A stretch of 64,000 bases of DNA from Alloprevotella sp. (GTDB taxonomy: Bacteria; Bacteroidota; Bacteroidia; Bacteroidales; Muribaculaceae): contig JAMPIE010000001.1 in assembly GCA_023663135.1 (NCBI GenBank), positions 107,564 through 171,563 on the forward strand, written 5' to 3'. The notes under the pieces are model-generated. The model ran no database searches. It had not been told where the DNA came from and saw nothing but the letters and a program-made list of their open reading frames with translations. The translations under genes and the position numbers were made by a program. Each line of letters begins with the position of its first letter. The first letter of the stretch is position 1. Below are positions 36,919-45,789 of the stretch, in pieces.

Positions 36919-37896
36919 TCAGCGGTTGTAGATGCCGGGCTTGTAGCGTGCCAGATTGGCCGGCTGGGTAAACCAGTCGATGGTTTGCTTCAGCCCCTGC
37001 TCGAGGGTATAAGCGGGCGCCCATCCGGTCAAGGCTCTGAGCTTGCCGGAGTCGCCGCAGAGCCGGCGCACTTCTGAAGTGGCGGGGCGCAGGCGGGCTG
37101 GGTCGGTCACCCATCTCACGTCGGCCTCCATCAGTCTCGCTATGGTCTCAAGGGTTTCTTTCATCGATATCTCCGTGCCGGTAGCAATGTTGATTTCCTG
37201 CCCCTCCACCCCTTGGGCCTCGGCGATGGCAATGAAGCCGGCGGCGGTGTCGGCCACATAGTTAAAGTCGCGGGTAGGGGAGAGGTCGCCCACCTTAATC
37301 TCGCGGCTTCCCGAGGCAATCTGGGAGATGATGGTGGGGATGATGGCGCGGGCGCTCTGTCGCGGTCCGTAGGTGTTAAATGGTCTGGCGATTACCACCG
37401 GGAGGTCAAAGGCGGCGTGGAAGCTCAGTGCCAGAGCGTCGGCCCCTATCTTTGTGGCAGAGTAGGGGCTCTGGGGCTGACGCGGATGGGTCTCGGCGAT
37501 GGGCACGCTTAGAGCTGTGCCGTATACTTCGCTGGTCGAGGTCACTATCACGCGGCCTGTCCCGGCGGCGCGGGCTCCTTGCAATATGTTGAGAGTCCCT
37601 TTTATGTTGGTGTCTACATAGCTGTCGGGGGCCGCATAGCTATAAGGTATGGCTATGAGAGCCGCAAGGTGGAAGATGGTGTCAACTCCGCGGCAGAGTT
37701 CGCGGCAGAAGTCGGGGTCGCGCACGTCGCCCATTACTGTCTCCAGCCCGGGATGCTCCACCCCCTCCAGCCAGCCTAATGAGCCGAAGGAGTTGTAGAT
37801 ACACAGGGCGCGTACATTCAGCCCGTGGGCCAGCAGCGCTTGGGTCAGGTGTGAGCCGATAAAACCGTCGGCTCCGGTGACAAGTACTTTTTTCAT
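36919..37896 (-). CDS. legB: NAD-dependent 4,6-dehydratase, LegB-like
   Basis: This 325-residue short-chain dehydrogenase has the Rossmann motif [12 protein letters not shown], the catalytic triad region [16 protein letters not shown] and [16 protein letters not shown] (Tyr-x-x-x-Lys), and [17 protein letters not shown]. The pattern, including [19 protein letters not shown], fits the LegB group, which makes the 4-keto-6-deoxy sugar leading to legionaminic or bacillosamine-type sugars. The usual partner aminotransferase and synthase genes are absent from this window. It overlaps aroC by 4 bases, an odd pairing, and is followed by vsr. Confidence 0.82.
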   Translation of the reverse strand: MKKVLVTGADGFIGSHLTQALLAHGLNVRALCIYNSFGSLGWLEGVEHPGLETVMGDVRDPDFCRELCRGVDTIFHLAALIAIPYSYAAPDSYVDTNIKGTLNILQGARAAGTGRVIVTSTSEVYGTALSVPIAETHPRQPQSPYSATKIGADALALSFHAAFDLPVVIARPFNTYGPRQSARAIIPTIISQIASGSREIKVGDLSPTRDFNYVADTAAGFIAIAEAQGVEGQEINIATGTEISMKETLETIARLMEADVRWVTDPARLRPATSEVRRLCGDSGKLRALTGWAPAYTLEQGLKQTIDWFTQPANLARYKPGIYNR

Positions 37897-38996
37897 GCCT
37901 TGGTTTGCTGTGATGTTTTGTTGTAACAGCGCGCTGCGAGCGCTGCGTCCAGGAGGGTCAGTGCAGTCATGGCCTCAACGATGGGCACTGCGCGAGCCAC
38001 TACGCAGGGGTCATGCCGACCCTTGGCCTGTAGTGTCGTGGCCTCGCCGGCATCGGTGATGGTCTCGACGGGCATCAGTAGGGTGGCCACCGGCTTGAAG
38101 GCCACGCGAAAATAGATGTCTGCGCCGTTGGTAATTCCTCCTTGGATGCCGCCTGAATGGTTGCTCTTGAAGCCTATGGCACCCGTGGAGGGGTCTATCT
38201 CAAAGTGGTCAATCATCTCTGAGCCGCGCTCGGCGGCTCCCTTAAAGCCCATTCCATATTCAAAGCCTTTGGCGGCGTTGATGCCCATCATGGCCATTGC
38301 CAGTCGGGCCTGGAGCTTGTCAAAGACCGGCTCGCCCCATCCCGCCGGGCATCCTTTGGCCACACACTCGATGACGCCACCTATAGTGTCGCCCTGTCGC
38401 TTCACATCTTCAATGAGGCTTATCATCTCTGAGGCAATGGAGGGGTCGGGGCAGCGGATGGCGTTGGTCTCTATGAGCGCGGGGTCGTAGGCGCTATATG
38501 GCTCTTGCAGGGCTATGGGACCCACCTGTCGGGTGAAGGCATAGATCGTCACCCCCATCTGTCTGAGGGCTTGATCGGCTATGGCACCGGCTGCCACGCG
38601 TGCGAGGGTCTCTCGCGCGCTGGAGCGTCCTCCTCCGCGGTGGTCGCGCAGGCCATATTTTGCGGTGTAAGTATAGTCGGCGTGGGAGGGTCGGAAGGTG
38701 TGGGCCATGTTGCCATAGTCGGCCGAGCGATGGTCAGCGTTTCTTACCTCAAAGGCTATGGGGGTGCCTGTGGTCACTCCATCCATCAGTCCTGAGAGTA
38801 TTTCCAGTCGGTCGGCCTCATTGCGGGCGGTGGTGATGGTGCTCTGGCCGGGGCGGCGCCGGTCCATGGCTCGCTGTATCTCCTCAAAGTCGAGGGCTAT
38901 GCCGGGGGGCATCCCATCGAGGATGCCGCCGATGGCCGGGCCATGACTTTCGCCATAGGTCGTGAGCCGGAGTATGCTGCCAAAGGTGTTGCTCAT
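37893..38996 (-). CDS. aroC: Chorismate synthase
   Basis: The 367-residue FMN-dependent enzyme converts EPSP to chorismate, the last shared step to aromatic amino acids. It begins [20 protein letters not shown] and has [33 protein letters not shown], a diagnostic chorismate synthase segment, and [20 protein letters not shown]. Length is normal. It follows ybaK by 10 bases and shares four bases with legB, so the order ybaK-aroC-legB-vsr is a single run. Confidence 0.98.
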   Translation of the reverse strand: MSNTFGSILRLTTYGESHGPAIGGILDGMPPGIALDFEEIQRAMDRRRPGQSTITTARNEADRLEILSGLMDGVTTGTPIAFEVRNADHRSADYGNMAHTFRPSHADYTYTAKYGLRDHRGGGRSSARETLARVAAGAIADQALRQMGVTIYAFTRQVGPIALQEPYSAYDPALIETNAIRCPDPSIASEMISLIEDVKRQGDTIGGVIECVAKGCPAGWGEPVFDKLQARLAMAMMGINAAKGFEYGMGFKGAAERGSEMIDHFEIDPSTGAIGFKSNHSGGIQGGITNGADIYFRVAFKPVATLLMPVETITDAGEATTLQAKGRHDPCVVARAVPIVEAMTALTLLDAALAARCYNKTSQQTKA

Positions 38997-39006
38997 TGTG
39001 TCGTTG

Positions 39007-39507
39007 TCAGTCTATGGTGTCGGATGAGGCCACGGGGGCCAGGGATGCGCGGGCGGCGCTCAGCAAGTCAGATATGGCTATCTCAAACTGTAAGCCGCGG
39101 ACTCCTGCCGAGACAAATATGGTGGCAAATTGTGAAGCCGAGGAGTCGATAAATGTCGGGAAATGTTTTTTCATCCCGATGGGGGAGCATCCTCCGCGGA
39201 TATATCCGGTCAGTGGCAGCAGCTCTTTCATGGCTATCAGTTCGGCTTTCTTGTCGCCGGCGGCGCGAGCGGCAGCCTTGAGGTCCACCTCTCTGTTTCC
39301 CGGGACTACACAGACAAAATATCCTGTCCGCTCGCCGCGGAGGACAATGGTCTTAAACACACGCCTTATATCCTCGCCCAGCTCCTCGGCCACATGGCTT
39401 GCGGCCAGGTCGTCGGGGTCAAAGGCATAGGGTATGAGACGGTAGCTGATGCCGGCTTTGTCCAGCAGGCGCGCCGCATTGGTCTTTTCTATCTTTTCTT
39501 TAGCCAT
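39007..39507 (-). CDS. ybaK: Cys-tRNA(Pro)/Cys-tRNA(Cys) deacylase YbaK
   Basis: The 166-residue protein is an editing enzyme that removes cysteine wrongly attached to tRNA-Pro. It has the YbaK pattern: [20 protein letters not shown] at the start, [25 protein letters not shown] and [17 protein letters not shown] near the C-terminus. A frame open to 39591 is rejected, as a promoter motif lies inside it at 39516-39523; the ATG at 39507 also matches the family's start. That leaves an extremely short leader. It is the first gene of the run with aroC and legB. Confidence 0.93.
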   Translation of the reverse strand: MAKEKIEKTNAARLLDKAGISYRLIPYAFDPDDLAASHVAEELGEDIRRVFKTIVLRGERTGYFVCVVPGNREVDLKAAARAAGDKKAELIAMKELLPLTGYIRGGCSPIGMKKHFPTFIDSSASQFATIFVSAGVRGLQFEIAISDLLSAARASLAPVASSDTID

Positions 39508-39515
39508 ATCTGCCG

Positions 39516-39523
39516 CAAAGGTA
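39516..39523 (-). promoter_or_regulatory. Promoter -7 motif TACCTTTG for ybaK-aroC
   Basis: The minus strand reads TACCTTTG, a match to TAnnTTTG, only 9 bases before the ybaK ATG. If used, the mRNA would be almost leaderless. Confidence 0.5.
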
Positions 39524-39585
39524 AATAAATTTTCTGTATTATCGCGAAGTGACATTTTGTCAGAGTTAATGATGGTTAATCGCTG

Positions 39586-39601
39586 TGGCATTTCTTTTGC
39601 A
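39586..39601 (+). promoter_or_regulatory. Candidate sigma-54 promoter upstream of htpG
   Basis: TGGCATTTCTTTTGCA has GG and GC ten bases apart, fitting the -24/-12 elements. Its first 15 bases are identical to the site before clpB. The site is about 65 bases before the htpG ATG. Confidence 0.45.
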
Positions 39602-39665
39602 GGGTTGTTATTACGCTTAGGAAGACCTCCTTCCAGCCCATCAACTGATAAAATTGCATAACCAT

Positions 39666-41720
39666 ATGAGTCAACAGACCGGACATATCGGGGTTACTAC
39701 CGAAAACATCTTCCCCGTCATCAAAAAGTTTCTTTACAGCGACCACGAGATTTTCCTCCGCGAGCTCGTCTCCAACGCTGTCGACGCCACCCAAAAGATT
39801 CGCACTCTAAGCTCCTTTGGCGAGTATAAGGGCGAGCTCGGCGACCTCAAGGTCTCCGTTGCAATCGACCCCGATAAGGGCACTCTCACCGTAAGCGACA
39901 ACGGTATTGGCATGACTGCCGACGACATCGACAAGTATATCAATCAGATTGCCTTCTCCGGCGCCGAGGAGTTTCTCAATAAATATAAGGACACTGCCGC
40001 CACCATCATTGGCCATTTTGGCCTTGGCTTTTATTCTGCCTTCATGGTGGCCAAGAAGGTCGAGATCCTCTCCAAGAGCTATGCCGAGGGCGCCGAGGCT
40101 GTCCGCTGGTCATGCGACGGCTCTCCGGAGTATACCATGGAGCCGGCTGAGAAGGCCGAGCGCGGCACCGACATTATCCTCTACATCGACGACGAGAGCA
40201 AGAAATTTCTCGACCGTAACGAAATCCAGTCACTGCTGAAGAAATATTGCCGTTTCCTCCCTGTCCCTGTGGTGTTTGGTAAGGAGCAGGAGTGGAAGGA
40301 TGGCAAGATGGCCGACACCGACCGCGACAACGTCGTCAACAACATTGAGCCCGCCTGGACCAAGAAGCCCGCCGAGCTCACTGATGCCGACTATCTCTCA
40401 TTCTACCATGAGCTCTATCCCGGACAGGATGACCCCCTCTTCTGGATCCACCTCAACGTCGATTACCCCTTCACCCTAACCGGTATCCTCTACTTCCCCA
40501 AGATAAAGAACAACTTCGACGTCACTCGCAATCGTATCCAGCTCTATTGCAATCAGGTCTACGTCACCGACTCCGTCGAAGGCGTCGTCCCCGAGTTTAT
40601 GATGCTGCTTCAGGGCGTCATCGACTCCCCCGACATCCCTCTCAACGTCAGTCGCTCTTACCTCCAGGCCGATACCGCCGTCAAGAAAATCTCCGGCTAC
40701 ATCACTAAAAAGGTGGCTTCAAGGCTCGAGGAGCTTTTTAAGGCCGATCGTCCCGACTTTGAGCACAAGTGGGACGACATCAAGATCTTCATCGAATACG
40801 GTATGCTCACCGACGAGAAATTTTTTGACGCCGCCAAGAAGTTTGCCCTCGTCAAGGACACTGAGGGACGCTATTTCACTCTCGATGAATATCGCTCGCT
40901 CGTCGAAGCAGCCCAGACCGACAAGGATGGAAACGTGGTCTATCTCTATACCACCGACCCCGCCGCTCAGTACTCCTACATTAAGGCTGCCACTGAGCGT
41001 GGCTACGATGTCATGATCATGGATGGACAGCTTGACTCCCACTTCGTTGGCCTCATTGAGAGCAAGGTGGAGAAGACACGCTGCGTCCGCGTCGACTCCG
41101 ACGTCGTTGATCGCCTCATACCCAAGGCCGACGATAAGAAGGGTGGCCCCGACCTTACTATCGTACAGCGCGATATGTTGACTGCCATCTTCCGCCGCTC
41201 CACTCCCAAGATTGATAAGACCGAGTTTGTCGTTGAGTTTGAATCGGTTACCCCCGAGGCAAACCCCGTCATCCTCACCCAAAACGAATACATGCGACGC
41301 ATGAAGGAGATGGCTGCCGTCCAGGGCGGTATGGCTTTCTACGGCGAGCTCCCCGACAGCTTCAACATGATTGTCAACACCGAAGCCCCTGCCATCAAGC
41401 GCATCAAAGATGAGGCCGACAAGGAGCTCCTCCCCACCGTGGAGCCTCTCCACGCTGAAATCGATCGCCTCAACGGCGAGCTCAAGGCTCTCCGCGACTC
41501 AGCCGCCGACGGCAAGCTTTCCGACGAGCAGCAAGGACAGTCGACCCATCTCGAGCAAGAGATTGCCTCTCGCCGCGCCGAGATCGACAAGAAAGCCGCC
41601 GAGTGGACCGATTCTAAGCCCCTCGTAAAGCAAGTGATTGACCTTGCCCTTCTCGCCAATGGCCTCCTCAAAGGCGAAGCCCTCTCCCAATTCGTAAACC
41701 GCTCCGTCTCCCTCCTCTAA
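39666..41720 (+). CDS. htpG: Chaperone HtpG (Hsp90)
   Basis: The 684-residue Hsp90 has its N-terminal ATPase domain with ELVSNAVDATQKIRT, SDNGIGMTADDIDKYINQIA and GHFGLGFYSAFMV, then the middle domain (DYPFTLTGILYFPK, SRSYLQADTAVKKISGYI) and the C-terminal dimerisation part, here with a charged coiled-coil-like tail (EIDRLNGELKALRDSAAD, residues about 605-650). A TTG at 39654 gives an in-frame extension of four residues, but the ATG at 39666 (MSQQTGHIGVTTENIF) fits better. Codon use is C-rich at third positions like clpB and rho. Confidence 0.97.
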   Translation: MSQQTGHIGVTTENIFPVIKKFLYSDHEIFLRELVSNAVDATQKIRTLSSFGEYKGELGDLKVSVAIDPDKGTLTVSDNGIGMTADDIDKYINQIAFSGAEEFLNKYKDTAATIIGHFGLGFYSAFMVAKKVEILSKSYAEGAEAVRWSCDGSPEYTMEPAEKAERGTDIILYIDDESKKFLDRNEIQSLLKKYCRFLPVPVVFGKEQEWKDGKMADTDRDNVVNNIEPAWTKKPAELTDADYLSFYHELYPGQDDPLFWIHLNVDYPFTLTGILYFPKIKNNFDVTRNRIQLYCNQVYVTDSVEGVVPEFMMLLQGVIDSPDIPLNVSRSYLQADTAVKKISGYITKKVASRLEELFKADRPDFEHKWDDIKIFIEYGMLTDEKFFDAAKKFALVKDTEGRYFTLDEYRSLVEAAQTDKDGNVVYLYTTDPAAQYSYIKAATERGYDVMIMDGQLDSHFVGLIESKVEKTRCVRVDSDVVDRLIPKADDKKGGPDLTIVQRDMLTAIFRRSTPKIDKTEFVVEFESVTPEANPVILTQNEYMRRMKEMAAVQGGMAFYGELPDSFNMIVNTEAPAIKRIKDEADKELLPTVEPLHAEIDRLNGELKALRDSAADGKLSDEQQGQSTHLEQEIASRRAEIDKKAAEWTDSKPLVKQVIDLALLANGLLKGEALSQFVNRSVSLL

Positions 41721-41746
41721 GAATATACACAACAAACAATGGCAGC

Positions 41747-41786
41747 AGGCCGGACGCCCACCCCGTGGCGCGCCCGGCCTCTTTTT
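41747..41786 (+). terminator. Terminator of htpG
   Basis: AGGCCGG (41747-41753) pairs with CCGGCCT (41774-41780), with a further inner CGCC/GGCG pairing, and is followed by CTTTTTGG. It lies 26 bases after the htpG stop. Confidence 0.75.
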
Positions 41787-41966
41787 GGTTGTCCTCACCC
41801 CCCCCGGCTATCTCCCTCCCTTCTACAGATCGGAGTAAAAAGTATGTGCGCGTTTTAGCACTTGGGATTTTGAGATAGTCATAATGCTCAAAGAAGGAGT
41901 TATACATACAAAAATAACTGATGAGAGAATTCGGAAGGAGCCCAAAAGGCCTTTCATCAAATGCAC

Positions 41967-42133
41967 TTAAGTAATCTCCAAAAAATAACTTGGTAAATTT
42001 TATTCGTCTTTTCGGTGCTTTTTGTCTTATCTTTTAGTTACATAGCTTGCTATGCGCCTGCAAGATAATGACGAAAGTCCCTCGAAAATCCTTCATAAAA
42101 TTTTTACCAACTTATTTTTTTTACGATTACTAA
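41967..42133. repeat. Imperfect palindromic repeat (MITE- or REP-like), copy 1
   Basis: The left arm AGTAATCTCCAAAAAATAAC continuing TTGGTAAATTTTAT (to about 42003) and the right arm (about 42094-42131), whose complement reads AGTAATCGTAAAAAAAATAA then GTTGGTAAAAATTTTAT, match with few changes. Inside, TGTCTTATCTT and AAGATAATGAC also pair, and the centre is CATAGCTTGCTATG, itself a perfect palindrome. The whole could fold into one long hairpin. The first part recurs at 63943-64000. Confidence 0.6.
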
Positions 42134-42385
42134 ATGTTATTTTTGACCTATAATTTGTCTCAATTGATAAATGTGCTCCTGAATAATTCTGGATAATCAC
42201 CTGGTTTCACCATGGATATATCCCCAAGCCTCTCCTACTCGATTTCCCATTTATTATCCCTCTGCCCCCTGCCAGACATCTATTCCTGAAAGAAATTTTT
42301 TATAATTTTTAATCCTTTTGGCCTCTTTTTTTGTTGTTTCAATAGAAAATGTATAATTTCGCAGTCAGAAACCGCTATGGCCGGA

Positions 42386-42411
42386 TTTAGTAATGCGATT
42401 ACTTAGAGCCT
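42386..42411. repeat. Short sequence made of two repeat ends
   Basis: TTTAGTAAT, the complement of the right end of the palindromic repeat, is followed after GCG by ATTACTTAGAGCCT, the exact complement of the start of the copy at the window's right end. It may be a deletion derivative or footprint of the same element. Confidence 0.35.
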
Positions 42412-42600
42412 GACCTTGCTCTTCTCGCCTTGCTTATGATAAAAGGCCTTTTCGACAGGCATCTCGCGTTTCATCCATTTATACTAATGTTGTCAACGGA
42501 TTTTAGGACATGCACCCTTTATGCACTTTTATGTCCCTTTCATTGCCTCCCGTGTGTCCCCCAAATCCTGATTTATATAGATTATCCCCTATAATATTAT

Positions 42601-44736
42601 ATGTATAGATACGAAAACCTTATAACCATGCCCGACGACGAGCTCAAGAGCATTGCCGCCAAGATGGGTCATGACAAAGCTGATGGCGCCGACCGCATGG
42701 ATAATATCTACTATATCCTTGACCAGCAGGCTATTGATGCGGGATCGGCTGCGCTCGAGAAAGCCTCGGCCAAGACACCTAAGGAACCCCGTCAGAAAAG
42801 AGGTCGCCAAAAGCGTCAGGACGCTGAGCCGAAGGCTAAAGAGGCCGAGAAGACAACCGAGTCGCTCTTTCCCGAGGAAGCTCCCGCCGTTGCTGATGCC
42901 GCCCCTGCCGAGGAACTCGTAGCTCCCAAGCGCCGTGGCCGCAAGTCCAAGGCTCAGAAAGCCGCCGAGGCTGCCGAGGCGGAGGCCGCCAAGACCAAGG
43001 CTCCCGCCTCTGAGGAGATAGCAACTCCTGTTGCTCCTGTCTCTGAGACCGTTACTCCGGTGGAGGCTCCCGCCCCCAAGCGTCGGGGTCGCAAGTCCAA
43101 TGCCCAGAAAGCAGCTGAGGCCGCCGCTGCCGCCGCTGCCGCTGCCGCCGCCGTCGAGGCTCAGGCTTCCGCTCCAGCTGAGGAGAAACTCGCCGAGGAG
43201 AAGCCCTCCACCCCCGAGGCTCCCGCTCCCCAACCCGAGATACCTGCCGAGCCCAAGAAACTTGTTGAAGCTGAGAAGCCGGCCGACAATGCTCCCCGTG
43301 AGGAGCAGCCTCGCAATCAGGGACAGCCCAAGCGCGACTTTCGCCCCGGCAACAACGCCTCGCTCGGAGCTTTTTTCCCTTCTTCACAGGGCAAGAAGTT
43401 CGTGCCACGCTCTCAGCGCGAGAAGGAAGCTGCTGCCGCTGCTGCCGCTCATGCTGCCGCTGCTGCCCCCATAGTCATTGGTGAGCCCTGGCAGGGACAG
43501 CAACAACCTCAGCTCCAACCCGGCCAAGGTAAAAAAAATAAGAAAAACCGTCTCCAGCAACAGCAGCAACAGCAGCAGGGAAATAACTTCCGCGTCAACC
43601 CACAAGACCGTTACAACTTCGACGGCATCATTGACGCTCAAGGCGTTTTGGAAATTGTCCCCGAGGGTTATGGTTTCCTTCGTTCGGCCGATTACAACTA
43701 CTTCGCCTCGCCCGACGACGTCTATGTCACTCAGCAGCAGATTAAACAGTGGGGTCTCAAGGCCGGCGACATGGTTGAAGCCACCGTCCGCGCTCCTAAG
43801 CCCTCTGAAAAATATTTCCCCCTCACATCGGTAACAAAGGTCAACGGCCGCTCGCCCGAGTTTATTCGAGATCGTGTCCCCTTTGAACACCTTACTCCTC
43901 TGTTCCCCGACGAGAAATTCAACCTCACCGGCGGCACCACCTGCAATCTCTCCACGCGCATAGTCGATATGTTCTCCCCCATCGGCAAGGGTCAGCGCGG
44001 CCTCATAGTGGCTCCGCCCAAGACCGGTAAGACTGTCCTCCTCAAGGATATAGCCAATGCCATTGCCGAAAATCACCCCGAGACCTACATCATGATACTC
44101 CTCATTGACGAGCGCCCGGAGGAGGTGACCGACATGAGCCGCAGTGTCAACGCCGAGGTGATTGCTTCCACCTTTGACGAGCCCGCCGACCATCATGTCA
44201 AGCTCGCATCCATCGTGCTCGAAAAGGCCAAGAGGATGGTCGAGTGTGGCCACGACGTTGTGATCCTCCTCGACTCCATCACCCGCCTCGCTCGTGCCTA
44301 CAACACTGTCCAGCCCACCTCGGGCAAGATCCTCTCAGGCGGTGTCGAGGCCAATGCCCTCCAGAAACCCAAGCGTTTCTTTGGAGCTGCCCGCAACATT
44401 GAGGGTGGAGGCTCCCTCACCATCATCGCTACTGCCCTCACCGAGACCAATTCACGCATGGATGAGGTGATCTTCGAGGAATTTAAGGGCACCGGCAATA
44501 TGGAGCTGCAGCTCGACCGCAAGCTCGCCAACAAACGTATCTTCCCCGCTGTCGACATCATGGCCTCCTCTACCCGCCGTGACGACCTTCTCCTTCGTCC
44601 CGAGACACAGAGCCGCATGTGGATTCTTCGTCGCTTCCTCTCTGATCGCAACCCCGTTGAGGCCATGGAATTTATCAAGGACCGCATGGAGCGTACTCGC
44701 GACAACGACGAGCTCCTCCGCACCATGGGCGACTGA
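42601..44736 (+). CDS. rho: Transcription termination factor Rho with long disordered insertion
   Basis: The 711-residue protein has the Rho N-terminal helical part ([20 protein letters not shown]), a low-complexity stretch of about 240 residues rich in A, E, P, K and Q, then the RNA-binding OB fold ([20 protein letters not shown]) and the ATPase ring with P-loop [15 protein letters not shown] and [13 protein letters not shown]. It ends transcripts not covered by ribosomes. The insertion holds two near-copies of [17 protein letters not shown] (about residues 109 and 159), AT-hook-like basic patches, and a Q-run. Enlarged Rho is common in Bacteroidetes; the rest of the protein looks normal. 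Confidence 0.97.
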   Translation: MYRYENLITMPDDELKSIAAKMGHDKADGADRMDNIYYILDQQAIDAGSAALEKASAKTPKEPRQKRGRQKRQDAEPKAKEAEKTTESLFPEEAPAVADAAPAEELVAPKRRGRKSKAQKAAEAAEAEAAKTKAPASEEIATPVAPVSETVTPVEAPAPKRRGRKSNAQKAAEAAAAAAAAAAAVEAQASAPAEEKLAEEKPSTPEAPAPQPEIPAEPKKLVEAEKPADNAPREEQPRNQGQPKRDFRPGNNASLGAFFPSSQGKKFVPRSQREKEAAAAAAAHAAAAAPIVIGEPWQGQQQPQLQPGQGKKNKKNRLQQQQQQQQGNNFRVNPQDRYNFDGIIDAQGVLEIVPEGYGFLRSADYNYFASPDDVYVTQQQIKQWGLKAGDMVEATVRAPKPSEKYFPLTSVTKVNGRSPEFIRDRVPFEHLTPLFPDEKFNLTGGTTCNLSTRIVDMFSPIGKGQRGLIVAPPKTGKTVLLKDIANAIAENHPETYIMILLIDERPEEVTDMSRSVNAEVIASTFDEPADHHVKLASIVLEKAKRMVECGHDVVILLDSITRLARAYNTVQPTSGKILSGGVEANALQKPKRFFGAARNIEGGGSLTIIATALTETNSRMDEVIFEEFKGTGNMELQLDRKLANKRIFPAVDIMASSTRRDDLLLRPETQSRMWILRRFLSDRNPVEAMEFIKDRMERTRDNDELLRTMGD

Positions 44737-44744
44737 TCTTCATC

Positions 44745-45560
44745 ATGCCCCTTATTCGCATCAACGACATTTCCGCGCCCGAGCTCGCTCCTTATGCCTC
44801 CCTCACTGAGGCGCAGCTACGCTCACGCATCGACCCATCTCGGGCCATCTTTATTGCCGAAAGTCCGAAGGTGATAAAGGTGGCCCTCGACCGGGGATAT
44901 GTCCCACTTAGTCTCCTGGCTGAGGAGCGTCACATTCTTGGCGATGCTGCCCCAATCATAGCTCGTTGTCCGGAGAATATGCCGGTCTACACCGCCGCGC
45001 GCGACACCTTAGCCGCCCTCACAGGCTATAACCTCACCCGCGGTGTGCTCTGCGCCATGCAACGCCCGGCCCCCTTATCGCCCGAGCAAGTGACTCGCGG
45101 TGCTCGACGTGTGGCTGTCATCGACGGCGTTACCGACACCACCAACATTGGCTCCATTTTCCGCTCTGCCGCCGCTATTGGGCTTGACGCCGTGTTGCTC
45201 ACCCCCACGTCGTGCGACCCCTTGCTGCGTCGCTCCGTGAGAGTGTCAATGGGCTCTGTCTTTCTCATTCCCTGGGCTTACCTCCCGCAGGGCCATCTGC
45301 CTTCACAGCTCCGCAACCTCGGCCTGGTCTCCGTGGCTCTGGCTCTTACCGACCAATCTGTGAGCATCGACGATCCCCGCCTCAAGGCAGCCGGCCGCCT
45401 GGCCATGATTCTTGGCACTGAGGGCGACGGCCTGGCCCGCGACGTGATAGAGGATGCCGACTTCACCGCCCGCATCCCCATGGCCCATGGTGTTGACTCT
45501 CTCAACGTAGCTGCCGCCTCGGCCCTCGCCTTCTGGGAACTCCGCCCCTCCAATTCATAA
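44745..45560 (+). CDS. SpoU/TrmH-family RNA 2'-O-methyltransferase
   Basis: The 271-residue protein has an N-terminal RNA-binding-like part (RSRIDPSRAIFIAESPKVIK) and a C-terminal knotted SPOUT methylase with the three motifs: NIGSIFRSAAAIGLDAVLL, AMILGTEGDGLARDV and IPMAHGVDSLNVAAASALA. It methylates a ribose in rRNA or tRNA using S-adenosylmethionine; the target base cannot be read from the sequence. It starts 8 bases after rho and should be co-transcribed with it, and ends upstream of a bidirectional hairpin. Confidence 0.93.
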   Translation: MPLIRINDISAPELAPYASLTEAQLRSRIDPSRAIFIAESPKVIKVALDRGYVPLSLLAEERHILGDAAPIIARCPENMPVYTAARDTLAALTGYNLTRGVLCAMQRPAPLSPEQVTRGARRVAVIDGVTDTTNIGSIFRSAAAIGLDAVLLTPTSCDPLLRRSVRVSMGSVFLIPWAYLPQGHLPSQLRNLGLVSVALALTDQSVSIDDPRLKAAGRLAMILGTEGDGLARDVIEDADFTARIPMAHGVDSLNVAAASALAFWELRPSNS

Positions 45561-45677
45561 TGCGCTTGCACTCAAATTAGGCAACTGATTTCGCGCAAGT
45601 CCGGCATCCTCATGACCAAGGGAGGCCTGGAGCGTAAGATAGGTAAGACCATGCTGAAGGCTCTTTTCGGCAAGTAA
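45561..45677 (+). pseudogene. Short open remnant after the methylase gene
   Basis: Directly after the methylase TAA, and in the same frame, 38 codons are open and end ...MTKGGLERKIGKTMLKALFG then K and stop at 45675-45677. The amphipathic, basic ending resembles the C-terminus of a larger protein rather than random sequence. An ATG at 45612 would give a 21-residue peptide. It could be a leftover of a deleted gene or a tiny gene; no family is recognised. Confidence 0.25.
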
Positions 45678-45697
45678 GCCGGGTATATTTACACTAT

Positions 45698-45740
45698 AAT
45701 ACACGCTATCATAATGCATGGCAGCATGATGGCGTGTATT
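45698..45740. terminator. Bidirectional terminator between the methylase and ABC transporter genes
   Basis: AATACACGCTATCAT (45698-45712) and ATGATGGCGTGTATT (45726-45740) pair over 15 bases with one G-T wobble. The ends are AT-rich on both sides, fitting termination of two convergent transcripts. Confidence 0.7.
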
Positions 45741-45789
45741 TACCATTGCCAATTAGTCGTTGTGGCTAAATGCGTGACAGGAGAGTCTG

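Larger units (their letters stand above)
41787..42600. other. AT-rich gene-free interval between htpG and rho
   Basis: About 0.8 kb with no credible coding frame on either strand and no tRNA or known RNA that I can recognise. Composition is clearly more AT-rich than the neighbouring genes. It holds a palindromic repeat (41967-42133), a short piece made of repeat ends (42386-42411), and presumably the rho promoter and leader; a near-consensus TAATTTCG lies near 42353. A long leader would fit autoregulation of rho by attenuation, but no structure was proved. Confidence 0.6.

Noticed and set aside
41668..41907. Minus-strand open frame after htpG
   Set aside because: It overlaps the end of htpG and its terminator hairpin and has no conserved features.
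41787..42600. Possible tRNA, RNase P RNA or tmRNA in the gene-free interval
   Set aside because: No cloverleaf, CCA end or conserved RNA core could be found by eye; only repeats and AT-rich sequence are seen.
43080..43160. Short tandem GCC/GCT repeats that could look like an array
   Set aside because: They code for the Ala-rich disordered part of Rho; there are no spacers, so not CRISPR.
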